64,000 bases of DNA from Arthrobacter psychrochitiniphilus. GTDB lineage: Bacteria; Actinomycetota; Actinomycetes; Actinomycetales; Micrococcaceae. The stretch is taken from NCBI RefSeq assembly GCF_003185915.1, contig NZ_QHLZ01000014.1:1-64000 (forward strand). The letters are read 5' to 3'. The position numbers were made by a program, and so were the translations under genes. Each line of letters begins with the position of its first letter. Positions within the stretch are counted from its first letter, which is position 1. This document shows positions 63,460 to 64,000 of this stretch, piece by piece. The notes beneath the pieces are model-generated. The model was given only the letters and a program-made list of their open reading frames with translations. It ran no database searches and was not told the DNA's origin.

Positions 63460-64000
63460 CCTGCCATCAGCCAGGCTCGTGAAACTGAGAAAGCTCTCCG
63501 GGCCATAGCTGTCGGGGCATTCGTTGTGCCCCCACTCCTCTTATCAGCTCTAGGCACAGTGGAGCCGTCCGTGACCCAGCTCGCGCCGCGCCCGCGCCCA
63601 CTCCGGTCCGCAGCTACGAGCCCGTTACCAATTTCAATAAGCAGGCTGGCCCGCCGTACGTACGGTTCGCCGCTAACAGACGTGGCTCCCCAAACGGTTA
63701 CGATGAACAGCCAGAAGGTGGGAACCAAGTTAAGCCCGGCACAGATTGGACTCTCTCTGGAGTCCACCGATTTGGCGGACCCGTTGTTGAACATGACAAC
63801 GAATCCATGGTTGCCACCCTCCAAGGGATTAGCTATGCCATGTTGCGCTTCGGTGGTAACTCGGCGTACCGCCGCTTCTTCTGGACGTCCACCGGCGAAG
63901 CCCTTCCCTGCAGTTACCTCGGAACCAAAACTCTGCCTGCCCGGGCCAGGGGGCCGGATGACCTAAAGCGAATTAACGACCTGCTGGAAAAATACAGATG
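63460..64000 (+). pseudogene. GH79-like hydrolase gene, broken paralogue (runs off the window)
   Basis: Segments match the intact gene at 60389: a hydrophobic VGAFVVPPLL, then SYEPVTNFNKQAGPPY, TDVAPQTVTM, and later MLRFGGNSAYRRFFWTSTGEALP and GPDDLKRINDLLEK. They fall in different frames, so several frameshifts are present. It continues beyond the right edge, so the rest cannot be judged. Confidence 0.75.

Overview
The window looks like chromosomal DNA of a GC-rich actinobacterium of the Micrococcaceae, most like Arthrobacter or a near relative. Supporting signs are frequent GTG and TTG starts, many GTGA/ATGA stop-start overlaps, the core gene order murA-like / plsC / gpsA / ddl ... thiL / DhaL / recG / rsmD, and GC-rich third codon positions. 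I found no rRNA, tRNA, CRISPR array, intact insertion sequence or phage genes.

Layout. 1-930: a partial minus-strand gene (AbiEi-like N-terminus, nuclease-like C-terminus). 1339-5674: a tight plus-strand core operon, murA, plsC, gpsA, ddl. 5709-8385: a minus-strand cell-surface operon (CHRD-domain surface protein, class F sortase, cupredoxin-like lipoprotein, second lipoprotein). 8744-13574: a divergent plus-strand set (response regulator, histidine kinase, membrane protein, large lipoprotein). 13650-16144: a methyltransferase, a dead LCP gene and a DUF3515 lipoprotein. 16239-18403: CaiB/BaiF CoA-transferase with a divergent IclR regulator. 18535-20813: PadR regulator and ABC1 kinase. 20879-27062: aminotransferase and NCS1 permease, divergent from an acyl-CoA dehydrogenase and an orphan urocanase (hutU), followed by a decayed stretch. 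29299-36363: a complete 5-oxoproline (pyroglutamate) module. It has an NRAMP-like transporter, DUF1445, pxpA, fused pxpBC, a biotin carboxylase/BCCP protein and a GntR regulator, with matching palindromes upstream of two of the transcription units. 36486-43067: papain-like protease, then an alpha-galactoside uptake and hydrolysis operon (ROK regulator, two permeases, binding protein, GH27 alpha-galactosidase). 43300-46917: a dead S66 peptidase, an EspR-like regulator, a VOC protein and an XRE/ImmA/PIN trio whose PIN gene is frameshifted. 46981-51815: core genes thiL, DhaL-domain gene, recG, rsmD. 52104-56500: lipoprotein and tryptophan-to-anthranilate (kynurenine) genes. 56791-59538: flotillin/NfeD pair and an oxidoreductase. 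60389-64000: a membrane-anchored GH79-like hydrolase followed by decayed copies of LCP, DUF3515 and the hydrolase itself.

How it fits together. Core cell-wall, phospholipid and DNA-repair genes frame the accessory material: ddl (ends 5674) and thiL (starts 46981) are normally close neighbours in actinobacteria, so about 41 kb of mostly catabolic and surface genes appears to lie inside a formerly compact block. The accessory genes form self-contained catabolic units, each with its own regulator and often a visible operator-like palindrome. Two decayed copies of an LCP/DUF3515 pair, about 47 kb apart, indicate an old segmental duplication. The least explained units are the sortase/CHRD/degenerate-cupredoxin operon with its divergent two-component system, and the XRE/ImmA/PIN trio.
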